Shown: piece after piece, positions 62,119-64,000 of the stretch
How the letters are laid out: the number at the start of each line of letters is the position of its first letter
Numbering within the stretch: the stretch's first letter is position 1
From: Bacillota bacterium
GTDB lineage: Bacteria > Bacillota > Desulfotomaculia > Desulfotomaculales > Desulfohalotomaculaceae
Direction: 5' to 3'
NCBI GenBank assembly: GCA_009711615.1
Contig: VENI01000009.1
Location: forward strand, 124,001 to 188,000
DNA length: 64,000 bases
Notes under the pieces: model-generated
The model's input: the letters and a program-made list of their open reading frames with translations, nothing else
What the model was told of the DNA's origin: nothing
Database searches by the model: none
Translations under genes and position numbers: made by a program

Positions 62119-62152
62119 AAAAAAGCCTGACATTGATATAATGCCAGGCTTC
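62119..62152 (-). terminator. terminator of rpsU
   Basis: AAGCCTG(G)CATT/AATG(T)CAGGCTT stem on the minus strand followed by TTTTTT. Confidence 0.85.
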
Positions 62153-62163
62153 TTCAGTCTTTA

Positions 62164-62355
62164 TTATCTTACGCGACGTTTTTTGTTTGCATTTCTGCGA
62201 GCAGCTTCTGCTTTCTTCTTGCGCTTTACACTGGGCTTTTCATAAGTCTCGCGCTTGCGAGCCTCGGCCAATACCCCAGCCTTTTGGCAAGTACGCTTAA
62301 ACCGCCGGAGGGCACTGTCCAGTGTTTCATTCTTACCCACTTTCACTTCTGCCAC
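62164..62355 (-). CDS. rpsU: 30S ribosomal protein S21
   Basis: 63 aa, basic: [21 protein letters not shown] and a Lys/Arg-rich tail. Required for 30S function near the 16S 3' end. GGAGGGA precedes the ATG. Here it is next to a HIT protein and floA rather than dnaG. Confidence 0.97.
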   Translation of the reverse strand: MAEVKVGKNETLDSALRRFKRTCQKAGVLAEARKRETYEKPSVKRKKKAEAARRNANKKRRVR

Positions 62356-62474
62356 TTTATTTCCCTCCCTCCGCCAAGTCCATCCAGAGAGTACATAAAA
62401 ATAATCAACCCTTTTTTAAAATACTATAAAATTATACAATGAGATTGTATTTAAAGTCAATGGCAGATGTCAAA

Positions 62475-62819
62475 CTAGCCCGGAGGCCATTTAAACGCTC
62501 TACCACCAAGTAGGTGGAAGTGAATGTGAAAAACTGTTTGCCCTGCTTCTTCTTTGCAGTTAGAAACCAAGCGAAAACCCTTTTCTTCCAATCCCATGTC
62601 TTTAGCCAGCTTTTGGGCAGTAATAATAATGTGCCCCATTATATCACTGTCTTCAGGCTGCAGGTCCAACAATGTTGATATGTGCTTTTTCGGGATGAGT
62701 AGAATATGGGTTGGTGCCTCTGGATTAATATCTTTAAAGGCTAATACATGGTCATCTTCATAGACAATTTCGGCAGGCAGTTCCTTATTCACAATCTTAC
62801 AAAATATACAGTCCGACAA
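62475..62819 (-). CDS. HIT-family nucleotide hydrolase (HinT-like)
   Basis: 114 aa. N-terminal zinc-type CIFCKIVNKELPAE and the histidine triad HIHFHLLGGR. Hydrolyses adenosine phosphoramidates or acyl-AMP side products. Start TTG after a GGGGG site. Position between mtaB and rpsU is common in Firmicutes. Confidence 0.94.
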   Translation of the reverse strand: MSDCIFCKIVNKELPAEIVYEDDHVLAFKDINPEAPTHILLIPKKHISTLLDLQPEDSDIMGHIIITAQKLAKDMGLEEKGFRLVSNCKEEAGQTVFHIHFHLLGGRAFKWPPG

Positions 62820-62936
62820 ACTCGCACCCCCTCCCGAAAAACTTTACTTAAAATCCTATTAGTGCTAGCTACAACATAGTATTACATGCTTCTTAATAGT
62901 TATATTCAACGAATGGCTAATAAATCCTTCTTACAA

Positions 62937-64000
62937 CTAGTTTATTTTGCCAATCAATTTACCTTGTTTATAATCAAATACTGCTACATTTACTATTTTA
63001 CCCTGCATATCTTCATTTGATGGAAATTCAACCCGTAAGTAGGTGTCAGTTAGACCTTCCCAACAATGTGGCTTTCCCTCCACCATCTGTTCGGCCAATA
63101 CTTCAACAGTACTGTTTATTGTTTTTTCTGCATAACTTTGTAACAGTTGTTGGCTTAGTAGCATTAGGCTTTTACTGCGTTTTTCTTTTTCTGCAGGTAA
63201 TACTTGCTCTGGAAAGTCAGCAGCGGCAGTACCTCTTCTGGGGGAGTATTTAAACACATGGATACCGGCAAAGCCTATCTTTCTGCAAAAGTTTAGGGTG
63301 TTTTCAAACATTTCATCGGTTTCACCAGGAAAACCTACTATTACATCGGTGGTAATAGCTATCCCAGGCAATCTTTCCCTAATACTATCTATCAGTTGGG
63401 CAAACTGTCTGGTATTGTAGCGACGGCGCATGGATTTTAATACATGGTCATCGCCACTCTGCAGCGGAATGTGTAGATGGTTGCAAAACACATCGGAAGA
63501 TGCTGCTACATCAATCAAGTCTTTGGTAATATCGTTTGGTTCCACCGAGCTTAGGCGTAATCTATTCAGGCCCGGCAGCTTTACCAGTTCCTTTATCAGC
63601 GTGGATAGCTCAGTACCATCTTTGAAGTCTAATCCATAAGCCCCGGTGTGAATACCAGTAAGAACAAATTCCTTAAACCCACTGCTAATTAACTTCTGTA
63701 CTTCATCAACTATACTTTGGGGCTGGCGGCTTCTTAACGGACCCCTGGCATAAGGTATAATACAGTAGGCACAGTAGTTATCACAACCTTCCTGCACCTT
63801 AAGGAATGCCCTGGTCTTCCCACTTTCAGTTACGGTAGGCAGCTCTTTAAAACTATTCTGGTTGAATATGTCTGTAACAGCGTTTAGTGGACCTGACTTC
63901 TCACCGGCTGCCTGTTCCACCAATTCAACAATTTTATTTTTATCGGCTGTGCCCACCACTAAATCAACCCCAGGTATCTCTAATAACTCGCCGGGTGAAG
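62937..64000 (-). CDS. mtaB: tRNA methylthiotransferase MtaB (cut by window edge)
   Basis: Radical-SAM enzyme that converts t6A37 to ms2t6A37 in tRNA. The 354 visible codons are open to the window end; the frame before the internal GTG at 63959 reads SPGELLEIPGVDL, so the true start and the three cluster-binding Cys of the UPF0004 domain lie outside. Radical-SAM motif CDNYCAYCIIPYARG, then PLQSGDDHVLKSMRRRY, IVGFPGETDE, and a C-terminal TRAM domain (about the last 65 residues). It is transcribed towards the HIT gene. Confidence 0.95.
   Translation of the reverse strand, partial: SPGELLEIPGVDLVVGTADKNKIVELVEQAAGEKSGPLNAVTDIFNQNSFKELPTVTESGKTRAFLKVQEGCDNYCAYCIIPYARGPLRSRQPQSIVDEVQKLISSGFKEFVLTGIHTGAYGLDFKDGTELSTLIKELVKLPGLNRLRLSSVEPNDITKDLIDVAASSDVFCNHLHIPLQSGDDHVLKSMRRRYNTRQFAQLIDSIRERLPGIAITTDVIVGFPGETDEMFENTLNFCRKIGFAGIHVFKYSPRRGTAAADFPEQVLPAEKEKRSKSLMLLSQQLLQSYAEKTINSTVEVLAEQMVEGKPHCWEGLTDTYLRVEFPSNEDMQGKIVNVAVFDYKQGKLIGKIN

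Overview
The window is a moderately AT-rich chromosomal segment from a spore-forming, Gram-positive sulfate-reducing Firmicute, most like the Desulfotomaculum group (Peptococcaceae). The evidence is a complete dissimilatory sulfate-activation and reduction cluster (sat, aprBA, qmoAB with hdrCB in place of qmoC), sporulation genes (yqfC, yqfD, a YjcZ-type micropeptide), a T-box leader in front of a glycyl-tRNA synthetase operon, and classical Firmicute gene orders (trmK-nif3-zinc-ribbon-rnpB, dgt-dnaG-rpoD, glyQS-ccpN-PPSR-ppdK, floA-yqfC-yqfD-phoH-pgpH-ybeY-dgkA-cdd-era-recO). No species assignment can be proven from the sequence alone. Most genes lie on the minus strand.

Layout. 1-9.5 kb: end of a D-Ala-D-Ala carboxypeptidase, iron-regulated feoAB with a divergent micropeptide, an MFS transporter with a polysaccharide deacetylase, a LarA-like protein, an HtrA protease and an HD-GYP phosphodiesterase. 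9.7-18.9 kb: sulfate cluster, transcribed hdrC-hdrB-sat-aprB-aprA-qmoA-qmoB. Sat makes APS, AprBA reduces it to sulfite, and QmoAB with HdrBC probably links it to the electron pool. 19.4-24.5 kb: universal stress protein with an unlisted micropeptide, tRNA-Val/Phe, an M41 peptidase without an AAA domain, an acyl-CoA ligase, a divergent cis-prenyltransferase, a YjcZ micropeptide and rnpB. 24.6-32.5 kb: zinc-ribbon/nif3/trmK, four tRNAs, rpoD, dnaG, dgt. 32.9-38.1 kb: accessory region with two self-regulated modules (PadR-DUF2812 and TetR-CPBP-MFS), each with clear palindromic operators. 38.5-40.0 kb: a recent 788-bp tandem duplication carrying two identical RAYT (REP-associated tyrosine transposase) genes and copies of the ppdK 3' end. 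40.0-48.3 kb: ppdK, its regulatory kinase/phosphorylase, CcpN-like regulator, glyQS, a MITE-like element, csaA and the T-box. 48.3-64 kb: housekeeping and sporulation genes, mgtE with an upstream leader ORF, and a methylthiotransferase cut by the window end.

Most unusual observations: a 31-codon leader ORF in front of mgtE whose N-terminus (Met-Asp-Ala-Asp-Pro) recalls enterobacterial MgtL and whose 3' end forms one arm of a hairpin that masks the mgtE ribosome binding site; REP palindromes embedded in frame in the RAYT gene; a heptamer repeat family sitting on gene 3' ends; a probable AUU start for the PPDK regulatory protein; and a G10 tract at the hdrC ribosome binding site.
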